Below, piece after piece: positions 1 to 7,262 of a stretch of 64,000 nt of DNA. This DNA comes from Sphingomonas sp. NFR15 (GTDB lineage Bacteria; Pseudomonadota; Alphaproteobacteria; Sphingomonadales; Sphingomonadaceae). The stretch spans positions 1 to 64,000 of the forward strand of contig NZ_FMWX01000005.1 of the NCBI RefSeq assembly GCF_900103265.1, in the 5' to 3' direction. The notes beneath the pieces were generated by a model. The model saw only the letters and a list, made by a program, of their open reading frames with translations, was not told where the DNA came from and did no database searches. How positions within the stretch are numbered: position 1 is the first letter of the stretch; every line of letters begins with the position of its first letter. The position numbers were made by a program, and so were the translations under genes.

Positions 1-294
1 CACGATCGTCGCATCGACCATGGCATATTCCAGGTCCGGCTCGTCCGACAGCGCGTCGAATATGCGTTTGAAAACATCGGCTTCGCGCCAGTCGCGGAAG
101 CGCCGGAACGCCGTGCTCCAGTTGCCGAACCGTTCCGGCAGATCGCGCCACGGGCTGCCCGTACGCGCAATCCACAATACCGCCTCCAAGAACAGCCGGT
201 TATCCCTGCCGCTTCGCCCGGGGTCCGTTCGCTTGCCCAGGCAATGCGGTTCAATCTTCGCCCACTGGGCATCCGTCAGTACGTCTCGATCCAT
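1..294 (-). CDS. IS5-family transposase, N-terminal fragment (runs off window)
   Basis: An open minus-strand frame of 98 codons starts at ATG 294 and leaves the window with no stop. The start follows directly from the sequence: an upstream in-frame ATG is closed by a TGA. The protein begins MDRDVLTDAQWAKIEPH and contains the WIARTGSPWRDLPE segment of the DUF4096-type N-terminal domain. The last visible codons read VDATIV, where Asp is the first residue of the DDE catalytic triad. Whether the element is intact cannot be judged. Proteins of this type catalyse cut-and-paste transposition; the first frame often needs a frameshift to make the full enzyme. Confidence 0.8.
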   Translation of the reverse strand, partial: MDRDVLTDAQWAKIEPHCLGKRTDPGRSGRDNRLFLEAVLWIARTGSPWRDLPERFGNWSTAFRRFRDWREADVFKRIFDALSDEPDLEYAMVDATIV

Positions 295-345
295 CCCACG
301 CTTGAATCACATTCCAGCCATCCTGTGAATCCCCACGCACCCTAA
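1..345 (-). mobile_element. IS5-family insertion sequence, left part cut by window edge
   Basis: The start of the window holds the 5' end of an IS5-family (IS427-like) element on the minus strand: the transposase N-terminus (see the CDS) plus about 50 bp of non-coding end. The outer boundary is probably near 340-346, where GGGTGCGTGGGGATTC (minus strand) could be the terminal inverted repeat next to a TTAG/CTAA target sequence. The other end is outside the window, so the inverted repeat and target duplication cannot be confirmed. Confidence 0.6.
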
Positions 346-357
346 GGTCATCGTTCT

Positions 358-1038
358 TCAAGGCAGCAGCCGCTTGCGGCCCTCAAACAGGTGCCAGCGC
401 ATCGCCAGCGCGGCGCCGTCGGCGTCCTGCACGCGGATCGCATCGACCAGCATCTCATGCTCGCGCAACATCGCGCCGATCACCTCGGGCGGGCGCGAGC
501 GCGAGATGTCGACGCCCGCGCGCATGATCCGCTCGACATCGGCGAACAGCGCCTCGAACGCGATCAGGAAGGCCGGGTTGGCGGTCGCCAGCACGATGCG
601 GCGGTGCAGTTCCATATCCTCGTCATGCGCGGGCGCGCTCGACAGCAGCGCGGTGCGCAGCGCCTGCATCGCCGCGTCGATCCCGGCCATCTCCTCCGCC
701 GAGCGGCGCGTGGCGGCGAGGCGGGCGGCTTCGGCCTCGAGCACGAAGCGCACTTCATAGGTGCCGAAGGTCGCCGACATATGATCCATCGGCATGAAGG
801 CGATCAGCCGGTCGGACGGGCGGCTCTTGACGAACGAGCCGGCGCCGCGACGCGCTTCGGTGATGCCGTCCGCCGCCAGCCGGACCAGCGCCTCGCGCAC
901 GATCGTGCGCGACATGCCGAACATTTCCGCCAGCCGCGCCTCGGAGGGGAGCCGGTCTCCGACCGCGAGCGCATCGCCGTTGATGATCTCGACGATCCCG
1001 GCATAGGCCCGGTCGGCCAGGCGCCCTTCGCTCATCAT
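358..1038 (-). CDS. GntR/FadR-family transcriptional regulator (FCD domain)
   Basis: A 226-residue protein with an N-terminal winged HTH (about residues 5-70, including DRLPSEARLAEMFGMSRTIV and VREALVRLAADG) and a C-terminal all-helical FCD domain (about 85-220), the FadR subfamily plan. FCD domains usually bind a small carboxylated ligand through a metal site. Two ATGs lie in tandem at 1038 and 1035; either could start. The target is unclear: downstream is only an IS end, and the gene upstream is divergent. A half-conserved FadR-type site (TTGTCGTACAG on the minus strand, 1129-1139) lies in the upstream gap and may serve autoregulation. Family is sure; ligand and regulon are unknown. Confidence 0.88.
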   Translation of the reverse strand: MMSEGRLADRAYAGIVEIINGDALAVGDRLPSEARLAEMFGMSRTIVREALVRLAADGITEARRGAGSFVKSRPSDRLIAFMPMDHMSATFGTYEVRFVLEAEAARLAATRRSAEEMAGIDAAMQALRTALLSSAPAHDEDMELHRRIVLATANPAFLIAFEALFADVERIMRAGVDISRSRPPEVIGAMLREHEMLVDAIRVQDADGAALAMRWHLFEGRKRLLP

Positions 1039-1305
1039 TGCTCTCCGCGTCGCCGCCTCCGGGCGGGCGGCCGTGGTTGCAGATTAGGGGATGGCGATCA
1101 GGATCAAAACCCCTTCGGACACGATGATCTGTACGACAACATCCGCGAACATCCATAGAAAAATCGGCTAACCGTGCCCGGAGGCGCAATCGTCGCTTGA
1201 ATCTGTCCAACCAATTCGCATAGCATCGGATTGCGGAGACTCACCACGAGCACCGCGCGCGTGGCCTGATCCGGCGGTCGAAAGTCCCGCCGGGCGATGC
1301 CATAA
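1039..1305. other. Non-coding gap between divergent regulators
   Basis: No convincing reading frame is present. The stretch separates the minus-strand GntR gene from the plus-strand LuxR-type gene and must hold both promoters. The only motif noticed is CTGTACGACAA at 1129-1139, which resembles the TNGTNNNACNA core bound by FCD-type GntR proteins on the opposite strand. An in-frame TAA at 1303-1305 shows the LuxR-type protein cannot extend upstream. Confidence 0.4.
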
Positions 1306-1320
1306 ATGGGGAGAGGCTGT

Positions 1321-1599
1321 GTGAAGACGATGAGGCAGCAACCACTGGCGGCCGACACCGCGCCCGCGACCGACCGCTCGGCACCATTCGCCCGGCTCAC
1401 GCCGACGCAGCGCAAGGTGCTCGACGGCGTTTACTCGGGGCAACTCAACAAGCAGATCGCGTTCGATCTCGGCATCGCCGAGGCGACCGTGAAGGCGCAC
1501 ATGACCGCGCTGATGCGCAAGCTCGACGTGCGCAACCGCACCCAATTGGCGGTGACCGCGCAGGCGCTCGGCTGGAGCGAAAGCGCGCTCACGCACTGA
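1321..1599 (+). CDS. Orphan LuxR-type helix-turn-helix protein
   Basis: A short protein (92 residues from GTG 1321; ATG 1306 and ATG 1330 are also in frame) that consists almost only of a GerE/LuxR HTH: LTPTQRKVLDGVYSG, then NKQIAFDLGIAEATVKAHMT and LDVRNRTQ. GTG 1321 is chosen because GGAGAGG (1310-1316) lies at ribosome-binding distance. The HTH matches those at the C-terminus of FixJ/NarL response regulators, but there is no receiver domain and an in-frame stop at 1303 blocks extension. It may be a free-standing DNA-binding module or the remnant of a response regulator. No partner kinase is nearby. Confidence 0.75.
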   Translation: MKTMRQQPLAADTAPATDRSAPFARLTPTQRKVLDGVYSGQLNKQIAFDLGIAEATVKAHMTALMRKLDVRNRTQLAVTAQALGWSESALTH

Positions 1600-1656
1600 C
1601 GCGGCGCTGCGCGAGCGGCGCGAACGGGCGGAGCCGTGGCCCCGCCCGCCCCTGAA

Positions 1657-2064
1657 TCAGCCGCGCAGGCTGTCCGGCACGACGCCGCCGTTTTCGGCGA
1701 GCTTCGCCATCACCGCCTTGTGGAGCGCGATATTCTGCTCCGCGCTGCCATCGGCCCCGGCATGGACGTTCAGTTCGCCCGCCAGTTGCTTGCGCGCATC
1801 GAGGCTCGAATCGAGATCGAGCAGTTTGAGCAAATCGACGATCGACGACTGATAGTTGCCGCCGCCGTTCTTCATCGATGCCATTTCCGACAGCACCGCG
1901 CCGACATCCACCGCCTGAGCGGGCGCGGCTTGCGGGGCGGCGGCGGGGGTCGGCGCCGGCGCGGCCGCCGGTGTCGGGGTGGGGGCGGGCGCGGCGTTCG
2001 CCGCCGCGGGGGCGGCGGTCTTGTGGCCGAAGATCTTGCCCATGATGCTGCCGAAGATGCTCAC
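1657..2064 (-). CDS. DUF3597 domain protein
   Basis: A 135-residue protein starting at GTG 2064, chosen because the strong ribosome-binding sequence AAGGAGGA lies about 10 bases upstream and because the family begins (M/V)SIFGSIMGKIFG. An Ala/Pro/Thr-rich linker (about 16-50) precedes the C-terminal DUF3597 domain, with ending SIVDLLKLLDLDSSLDARK and NGGVVPDSLRG. The linker is low-complexity and may differ in length between strains. The domain is found in small soluble bacterial proteins of unknown role; no function is claimed. It is monocistronic, with the next gene divergent. Confidence 0.85.
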   Translation of the reverse strand: MSIFGSIMGKIFGHKTAAPAAANAAPAPTPTPAAAPAPTPAAAPQAAPAQAVDVGAVLSEMASMKNGGGNYQSSIVDLLKLLDLDSSLDARKQLAGELNVHAGADGSAEQNIALHKAVMAKLAENGGVVPDSLRG

Positions 2065-2117
2065 GTGTGATGGTCCTCCTTGTCGCCGGTGGCCGGCTAC
2101 CGGGGGGTGAAACGAAA

Positions 2118-2140
2118 GGCGCGGAGCAAAGGTCCGCGCC
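2118..2140. other. Perfect 8-bp stem hairpin in intergenic leader
   Basis: GGCGCGGA (2118-2125) and TCCGCGCC (2133-2140) form a perfect stem around a 7-base loop, about 95 bp before the DUF4142 gene. No U-tract follows, so it is not an obvious terminator. It may be a leader structure or chance in GC-rich DNA. Confidence 0.3.
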
Positions 2141-2236
2141 GGCGCTGGCATCGCGGCGCCGACGTCGCGCGGAACACCTGCCGCGGCGAGCCGTTGGGGA
2201 GGCGCGCGCCCGGCGCGCTCAACAGGAGAGACTTGT

Positions 2237-2830
2237 ATGAAGATCAAGAGCTTGACGCTGCTTTCGGCAGCGACGCTCGCGCTGGCGGGCTGTGGCCAGA
2301 AGACCGACACGAGCACCGTGTCTGCCAACACCACCACCATTTCGGAGACCGATACCGTCAACGGTGCCGACACGATGAACGGCACGGACATGGCGACGGC
2401 GCCGGCGGCGGGCCAGACCTTCGCGAACACCGCCGCCGCGAGCGACGCGTTCGAAATCGCCACGTCGCGCGCCGCGCTCGACACCTCCAAATCGGCATCG
2501 GTGAAGGCGTTCGCGCAGAAGATGATCGACGCCCACACCGACTCGACCGCCAAGCTGAAGAAGGTCACCGCCGGCCTCAGCCCGGCAATCACCCCCGACC
2601 CGACGCTGACGCCCGAACAGCAGCAGAAGCTCGACGCGCTCAAGGCGCTGTCGGGTGCGGAGTTCGACAAGGCGTATATCGACGCGCAGACCGCCGGCCA
2701 CCAGCAGACGCTCGATGCGCTCAAGACCTATGCGACCGGCGGCGACGTGCCTGCGCTCAAGACCTTCGCGAGCGATCTGGTGCCGATCGTCACCGCGCAC
2801 CTCAACATGGCAAAGGGCCTCAAGGCCTGA
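2237..2830 (+). CDS. DUF4142 domain lipoprotein
   Basis: A 197-residue envelope protein. The N-terminus is a lipoprotein signal peptide with lipobox LAGC (Cys19 would be lipidated). A Thr/Asn-rich spacer to about residue 65 is followed by a ferritin-like all-helical DUF4142 domain (about 70-195) with the usual KAFAQKMIDAHTDS and HQQTLDALKTYA helices. The start is ATG 2237 behind AGGAGAG. DUF4142 proteins are common in alphaproteobacteria and often linked to stress or envelope conditions, but their function is not established. A strong hairpin follows the stop codon. Confidence 0.88.
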   Translation: MKIKSLTLLSAATLALAGCGQKTDTSTVSANTTTISETDTVNGADTMNGTDMATAPAAGQTFANTAAASDAFEIATSRAALDTSKSASVKAFAQKMIDAHTDSTAKLKKVTAGLSPAITPDPTLTPEQQQKLDALKALSGAEFDKAYIDAQTAGHQQTLDALKTYATGGDVPALKTFASDLVPIVTAHLNMAKGLKA

Positions 2831-2838
2831 TGATCGCG

Positions 2839-2867
2839 CAGCCTGCCCGCGCGGCGCGGGCAGGCTG
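2839..2867 (+). terminator. Hairpin after the DUF4142 gene
   Basis: CAGCCTGCCCGCGC and its exact reverse complement are separated by one base, just after the stop at 2830. Only a weak T-rich stretch (TATTCCCG) follows, so it is a probable intrinsic terminator or an mRNA-stabilising hairpin. Confidence 0.6.
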
Positions 2868-2880
2868 TATTCCCGCGTTT

Positions 2881-2950
2881 GAACCACCGCCTCCGTTCGT
2901 GCCGGGCGGATGACCCTGCGGGTCGCCCGGCCACGAACGGAGGATGGTTC
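2881..2950. repeat. REP-like large palindrome between convergent genes
   Basis: GAACCAcc plus CCTCCGTTCGTG on the left pair with CACGAACGGAGG plus aTGGTTC on the right, around an inner CCGGGCG/CGCCCGG stem. The CCGTTCGTG core is shared with the REP elements at 22892, 27703, 50238, 52389 and 59543. Placed between the DUF4142 and DUF3606 stops, it could also end transcription in both directions. Confidence 0.6.
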
Positions 2951-2958
2951 ACCCCGGC

Positions 2959-3402
2959 TCAGTGGACGCTGGCGGCGGCGCGCTTGCTGGCGAGCGCGTT
3001 GGCGGCTTTGCGGTCGGGGCCGGCTTTGCGGATGATGTCGCGCGCTTCGGCGGTGCTGATCTTGTGCTTGCGCGCGAAGTAGGAAACTTCATACGGCTGG
3101 TTCGCGGCCACGCGGCGGCGATCGGCCGCACCGCGCTTGCTCTTGTCGTCGCCGCTGCGCGCGCTCGATTTCGTCGCCGCCCGGCGGCGCGCGAACACGA
3201 CGCCGCCGATCGCGGCCACCGCGCCGACGCCAAGCGCCGCACCGATCCCGAGCACCGTTGTGGACAGGCCGCCCGATGCCGCGCTGCCTTCATCGGCGGG
3301 GGAGGCCCCGCGCGGCGTGGTCGCCTTCAACGCCGCGAGCGGCGGCGGCTGGAGCGGGTAGGGCGAGGTGTTGGCTTCGGGCACGGGTGGCTGATGCGAC
3401 AT
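2959..3402 (-). CDS. DUF3606 domain protein with one membrane segment
   Basis: A 147-residue protein. After a Pro-rich N-terminus there is one hydrophobic Gly/Ala segment (about 45-68, TTVLGIGAALGVGAVAAIGG) followed by basic residues, an arrangement predicting one membrane anchor with the C-terminus inside. The C-terminal DUF3606 motif (about 100-140) reads YEVSYFARKHKISTAEARDI and IIRKAGPDRKAAN. DUF3606 is usually a stand-alone small domain with an HTH-like look, so fusion to a membrane anchor is somewhat unusual. The function is unknown. Confidence 0.78.
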   Translation of the reverse strand: MSHQPPVPEANTSPYPLQPPPLAALKATTPRGASPADEGSAASGGLSTTVLGIGAALGVGAVAAIGGVVFARRRAATKSSARSGDDKSKRGAADRRRVAANQPYEVSYFARKHKISTAEARDIIRKAGPDRKAANALASKRAAASVH

Positions 3403-3445
3403 GTCGAACTCCCTTTGTGGCGGTTGTTCAACACGTAAGCGGCCA

Positions 3446-4078
3446 TCATGGTTGCGCGGGCGCGTCGGCTTGCGCGCGCGACACCCACGCGTCGAGCGAC
3501 AGGGTCGAGGTCGGCCGGGTCTCGGCGGTCATGCTGTTGGCCATGATCTCGAGCGCCCACCGCCCGCGCTCCGCCGTTTCGGCGGCGACCGCATCCTCGG
3601 GGATCCACAGATCATAGTCGCGCATGTGCGCGTCGGCGGCGGTGAACAGCACGCAGATGTCCGTGGCGATGCCGGTCAGGATCAGCCGGTTGACGCCGAG
3701 CTTGGGCAGCAGCACCGGCAGGTTGGTCGCGTAGAAGCCGGAGAATTGTGGCTTGATGATGAAATAATCGTCGTCGTTCGGCCGCAGCGCCGCGCTGATA
3801 TCGTTCTCGTCTGCGAGTGCACTGTCGATCAGCCGCGAGCGTTCGGAATGCCATTCGCCGAAATTGTCGTTGACGAAGACCACCGGATATCCGGCACGCT
3901 CGGCGGTCTCGCGCAATTCCGCGATGACCCGCGCGGCGGCGAGCGCGCCGGGCTTGATCTGGTCGGCTTGCGGGAAATCGAAGCGGTTGATCATGTCGAT
4001 GATGAGCAGCGCCGGCCGCTCCGGCTTCTGGTCGCGCGTGGCCGCCGTCGCCGGGTCGGGATGCTGGGCGTCGTACAT
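3446..4078 (-). CDS. Isochorismatase-family cysteine hydrolase
   Basis: A 210-residue cytosolic hydrolase of the isochorismatase/nicotinamidase fold. The catalytic triad is visible: Asp28 in LLIIDMIN, Lys in FIIKPQFSGF, and the nucleophile Cys in GIATDICVLFTA, preceded by the usual cis-peptide. Start ATG 4078 is preferred over ATG 4153, which would overlap the upstream gene and add a non-family extension. The stop of the glycosyltransferase-SDR gene lies only 11 bp upstream on the same strand, so it may be the last gene of that operon. The substrate (amide, carbamoyl compound or isochorismate-like) cannot be told from sequence. Confidence 0.82.
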   Translation of the reverse strand: MYDAQHPDPATAATRDQKPERPALLIIDMINRFDFPQADQIKPGALAAARVIAELRETAERAGYPVVFVNDNFGEWHSERSRLIDSALADENDISAALRPNDDDYFIIKPQFSGFYATNLPVLLPKLGVNRLILTGIATDICVLFTAADAHMRDYDLWIPEDAVAAETAERGRWALEIMANSMTAETRPTSTLSLDAWVSRAQADAPAQP

Positions 4079-4089
4079 CTCGGTCCCCG

Positions 4090-6177
4090 CTATTCGGCCG
4101 CAACCGTCAGCTTGCGCTCGACATCCGCCGAACCGATCTCCTCGGCGAACCACGCGCAGGTCCGCGCGAGTCCTTCGGCGAGCGACACGCGTGGCTGCCA
4201 GCCGAGCAGCGCCTGCGCGCGCGAGATGTCGGGTCGGCGGCGGCGCGGATCATCGACGGGCAAGGGCAGATAGTCGATCGCGACCGGCCCGCCGGTCACT
4301 GCAAGGATCTCGTCGAGCAATTCGGTGAGCGTGCGCTCCTCGGGGTTGCCGAGGTTGGTCGGCTCGAGCCCGTCGGCGTCGCTTTCCATCAGCCGGATCA
4401 ACCCCTCGACCATGTCCGACACGTAGCAGAAGCTGCGCGTCTGGCTGCCGTCGCCGTAGATCGTGACCTTACGCCCGGAGAGCGCCTGGCAGATCAGGTT
4501 CGAGACGACGCGCCCGTCATCGGGGTGCATGTGCGGGCCATAGGTGTTGAAGATCCGCGCGACGCGCACCGCCGCGCGGCCCATCCGCGCGAAATCGAAC
4601 GTCATCGCCTCGGCGGCGCGCTTGCCCTCGTCATAGCAGGCGCGCGGACCGGTGCAGTTGACGAAGCCGCGATAACCCTCGCGCTGCGGATGCACTTCGG
4701 GATCGCCATACACTTCGCTGGTCGAGGTGAGCAGGAAGCGTGCGCCCGAGCTTTCCGCGAGCCGCAACAGATGGCTGGTGCCGGTCACGCAGGTCAGCAT
4801 CGTATGTTCGGGATCGGCCTGATATTGCGGCGGCGAGGCGGCGCAGGCGAGGTTGTAGATGCGCGTGAACCGATCGGTCAGCGCGACGATCGCGTCCGGC
4901 AGCGGGTTGACGATATCGCCTTCGACGAAGGTGAAATTGGGGTGCGCCTCCAGTACGCGCAGGTTCGACGGGCGCGCGGTCTGGAGATTGTCGAGGCAGA
5001 CGATGTGCTCGCCGCGCGCGAGCAGTTCGGCGCACAGATGCGAGCCGATGAACCCGGCGCCGCCGGCGACAAGGGTGAGGGGCGGGTTCTGGGGGGACAT
5101 GGTGGCGATCCTCTCGTGCGGCGCTGATTGCGCCGTTCTTTTGGTCAAATAGGCTTCGAGTTCCTCGGCGCGGTGCGCGGCGGTATGCGCGGCGAGCACG
5201 CGTGCGCGCGCCGCCGTGCCGATTGCCTCGGCGGGGCGCGACAAAGCCGCGATCGCGTCCTCAGTGGTGTCGGCGAGCACGATCTCGCGGTCGGGCGCGA
5301 ACAGACTGTCGATCCCGTCCCAGCGGTCGGACAGGATCGGCGTGCCGCACGCCCCCGCCTCGAACAGCCGCACCGACGGCGACCAGCCCGCCGCGATCAT
5401 GTCGGCGCGCGTGACGTTGAGCGTCATTCGCGACGCGCTGTAGAATTCGGCGTGCTGCGCCGGCGGCAGATGCTCGATCCGCTCGACGTTCGCCGGCCAG
5501 TCGATGTCGGCCGGATATTGCGGCCCCGCCACCGCGAAGCGCAGGTCGGGCCGGCGGCGGGCGGGTTCGATCAGCAGCCGTTCGAGCGTCGGCTGACGAT
5601 CGGGGCTGTAGGTGCCGAGATAGGTCAGATCCCAGCGCTTGGGCACGTCGAGCGGGCGGTAGGCTTGCGGATCGACCGAGCAATGGAGAGCGCGCGCGGC
5701 GGGCGAGCCATAGTCGCGTTCGATCCGCGCGAGCGTCGGCCCGCCGGTGAACGACAGGTACAGGTCGAAGCCGGGGATCACCTGGGGCGACAGATATTCG
5801 AAATCGCCGCGCGCGAGCTTGGCGAGCGTCACCGGCGTGTCGATGTCGTAAAAGGCGGTCACACCTCGCGCCGCATCCTGCGCGAACCGCGCGACCGCGA
5901 CGCCCTCGGGCACGTAGGAGCCGACGATCACCGCATCGGCTTGCGCGATCTCACCGCGCCAGCGTTCGAGGTCGGCGAGGTCTTGGTAATAAGCGAGCCG
6001 GCAGAAATGCGGGTCGATCAAGTCGCGGTGCGCGCCCGAATACCAGGGCACCTCACGCTCGAGGAACAGCACCTCATGCCCGCGCGCGGCATAGGCGGCG
6101 AGCAGCGCGCGGAAGGTGGTGGCATGGCCGTTGCCCCAGGACGAGCCGAGGCTGAGGCCGAGAACGACGAGTTTCAT
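4090..6177 (-). CDS. Glycosyltransferase (CgeB-like) fused to UDP-glucuronate decarboxylase-like SDR
   Basis: One uninterrupted 695-residue frame holds two enzymes. Residues 1-355 begin MKLVVLGLSLGSSWGNGHA and form a CgeB/DUF3880-type glycosyltransferase with a C-terminal donor-binding half (SPSVRLFEAGACGTPILSD). From residue 360 an extended SDR begins (VAGGAGFIGSHLC) with TSTSEVYGDPEVHPQ and the catalytic ACYDEGKRAAE (YxxxK), typical of UDP-xylose synthase. Met360 (ATG 5100) has GAGAGG upstream and could also start a separate SDR, but no stop codon separates the halves (LEAYLTKRTAQSAPHERIA bridges them). The gene overlaps the next transferase by 4 bp. It would make and perhaps transfer a pentose such as xylose; the substrate is inferred. 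Confidence 0.8.
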   Translation of the reverse strand: MKLVVLGLSLGSSWGNGHATTFRALLAAYAARGHEVLFLEREVPWYSGAHRDLIDPHFCRLAYYQDLADLERWRGEIAQADAVIVGSYVPEGVAVARFAQDAARGVTAFYDIDTPVTLAKLARGDFEYLSPQVIPGFDLYLSFTGGPTLARIERDYGSPAARALHCSVDPQAYRPLDVPKRWDLTYLGTYSPDRQPTLERLLIEPARRRPDLRFAVAGPQYPADIDWPANVERIEHLPPAQHAEFYSASRMTLNVTRADMIAAGWSPSVRLFEAGACGTPILSDRWDGIDSLFAPDREIVLADTTEDAIAALSRPAEAIGTAARARVLAAHTAAHRAEELEAYLTKRTAQSAPHERIATMSPQNPPLTLVAGGAGFIGSHLCAELLARGEHIVCLDNLQTARPSNLRVLEAHPNFTFVEGDIVNPLPDAIVALTDRFTRIYNLACAASPPQYQADPEHTMLTCVTGTSHLLRLAESSGARFLLTSTSEVYGDPEVHPQREGYRGFVNCTGPRACYDEGKRAAEAMTFDFARMGRAAVRVARIFNTYGPHMHPDDGRVVSNLICQALSGRKVTIYGDGSQTRSFCYVSDMVEGLIRLMESDADGLEPTNLGNPEERTLTELLDEILAVTGGPVAIDYLPLPVDDPRRRRPDISRAQALLGWQPRVSLAEGLARTCAWFAEEIGSADVERKLTVAAE

Positions 6178-7262
6178 GCGGCCTCCGTCACGCGCTGGCG
6201 GTGTTGCTGGAAGATGCGGTGGACCTGCTCGCCGCGCAGCGCATAGGTGTGCTCGGCGCGCACCCGCGCCAGCGCCGCCGCGCCGATCGCCCGTGCGCGC
6301 GCCTCGGTCAGCGCGGCGAGATGTTCGGCGACATCCTGCCCGTCGCGCGCGACCAGCACCTCCTCGTCGGGGGTGAGGAACTGTTCGATTCCCTCCCACG
6401 CATCGGTGATGAGGCACGCCGCCGCGCCCGCCGCTTCGAACACGCGGGTCGCCGGCGAGAAGCCGATATGCGCCATCGAATCGCGCGCGACATTGAGGAC
6501 AGCGCGCGGCGTGCAGTTGAACGCATTGTGATCGCCCGTGCCGACATGGCCGATCGCGCGCACGTTGGCGGGCATGCCCTTGTCGTGCCAGCCATTGCCG
6601 CCGAGCAGGAAGCTGCGCTCCGGCAGCGCGGCGGCGGGGCGGAGGAAGAACTCCTCGATCCGCGCCTCGCGGTCGGGCAGGCGGTTGGCGAGCAGGCCGA
6701 GATCGGCGGTGAAGCGCGGCTGCGGCGGCGCCGGATGGTGCGTCTCAGGGTCGAGCGCGTTGTACACCGGCACGCACTCGGCCGCGCCGAAGCCGGTGTA
6801 CGCATCGATCACCGGCGGGCCGCCGCCATAGGTCAGCACCATGTCGATATCGGGCAGCGCCGCCAGCACCGGATGCGACGGATCGCCGCGCATCTCGTCT
6901 AGCGTGGCGGCGGCATCGACATCCCAGAAGATGCGCAAGGCATTGGGCCGGCTCAACGCGACCACACCTTCGAGCAGTTCGCGATCGAACACGCCGACCC
7001 CGTTCGCCTTGACGACGATGTCCGCGCCACCCGCCTCGGCGAGGACCGAACGCAAGCCTTCCTCCGTCGCCGGATAGACCACCGATCGCGCCCATTGCGG
7101 CGGATCGATGTCACGGTGCTGCTGGCGCTCGAACGCGTCGGGTTCGTAGAAGGTGATGTCATAGCCGTGCGCCGCGAGCGCCTTGAGGATGCCGCGATAA
7201 TAGGTCGCCGCGCCGTTCCAGTAGGACGACAACAGGCTTGATCCGTAGAAGGCGATTTTCAT
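6174..7262 (-). CDS. CgeB-family glycosyltransferase
   Basis: A 362-residue cytosolic glycosyltransferase with the same opening as its neighbours (MKIAFYGSSLLSSYWNGAA) and a C-terminal Glyco_trans_1-type half (FSPATRVFEAAGAAACLITD, then WEGIEQFLTPDEEVLVA). It is a GT-B fold enzyme of the DUF3880/CgeB group, probably acting in surface glycan assembly. Its start and stop overlap the adjacent genes by 4 bp (ATGA), so the block is translated as a coupled unit. Sequence likeness to the genes at 4090 and 7259 suggests old duplication. Donor and acceptor sugars are unknown. Confidence 0.82.
   Translation of the reverse strand: MKIAFYGSSLLSSYWNGAATYYRGILKALAAHGYDITFYEPDAFERQQHRDIDPPQWARSVVYPATEEGLRSVLAEAGGADIVVKANGVGVFDRELLEGVVALSRPNALRIFWDVDAAATLDEMRGDPSHPVLAALPDIDMVLTYGGGPPVIDAYTGFGAAECVPVYNALDPETHHPAPPQPRFTADLGLLANRLPDREARIEEFFLRPAAALPERSFLLGGNGWHDKGMPANVRAIGHVGTGDHNAFNCTPRAVLNVARDSMAHIGFSPATRVFEAAGAAACLITDAWEGIEQFLTPDEEVLVARDGQDVAEHLAALTEARARAIGAAALARVRAEHTYALRGEQVHRIFQQHRQRVTEAA

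Noticed and set aside
391..1158. Plus-strand frame opposite the GntR gene
   Set aside because: The GntR HTH and FCD domains on the minus strand are unmistakable; the opposite frame is Arg/His-rich shadow.
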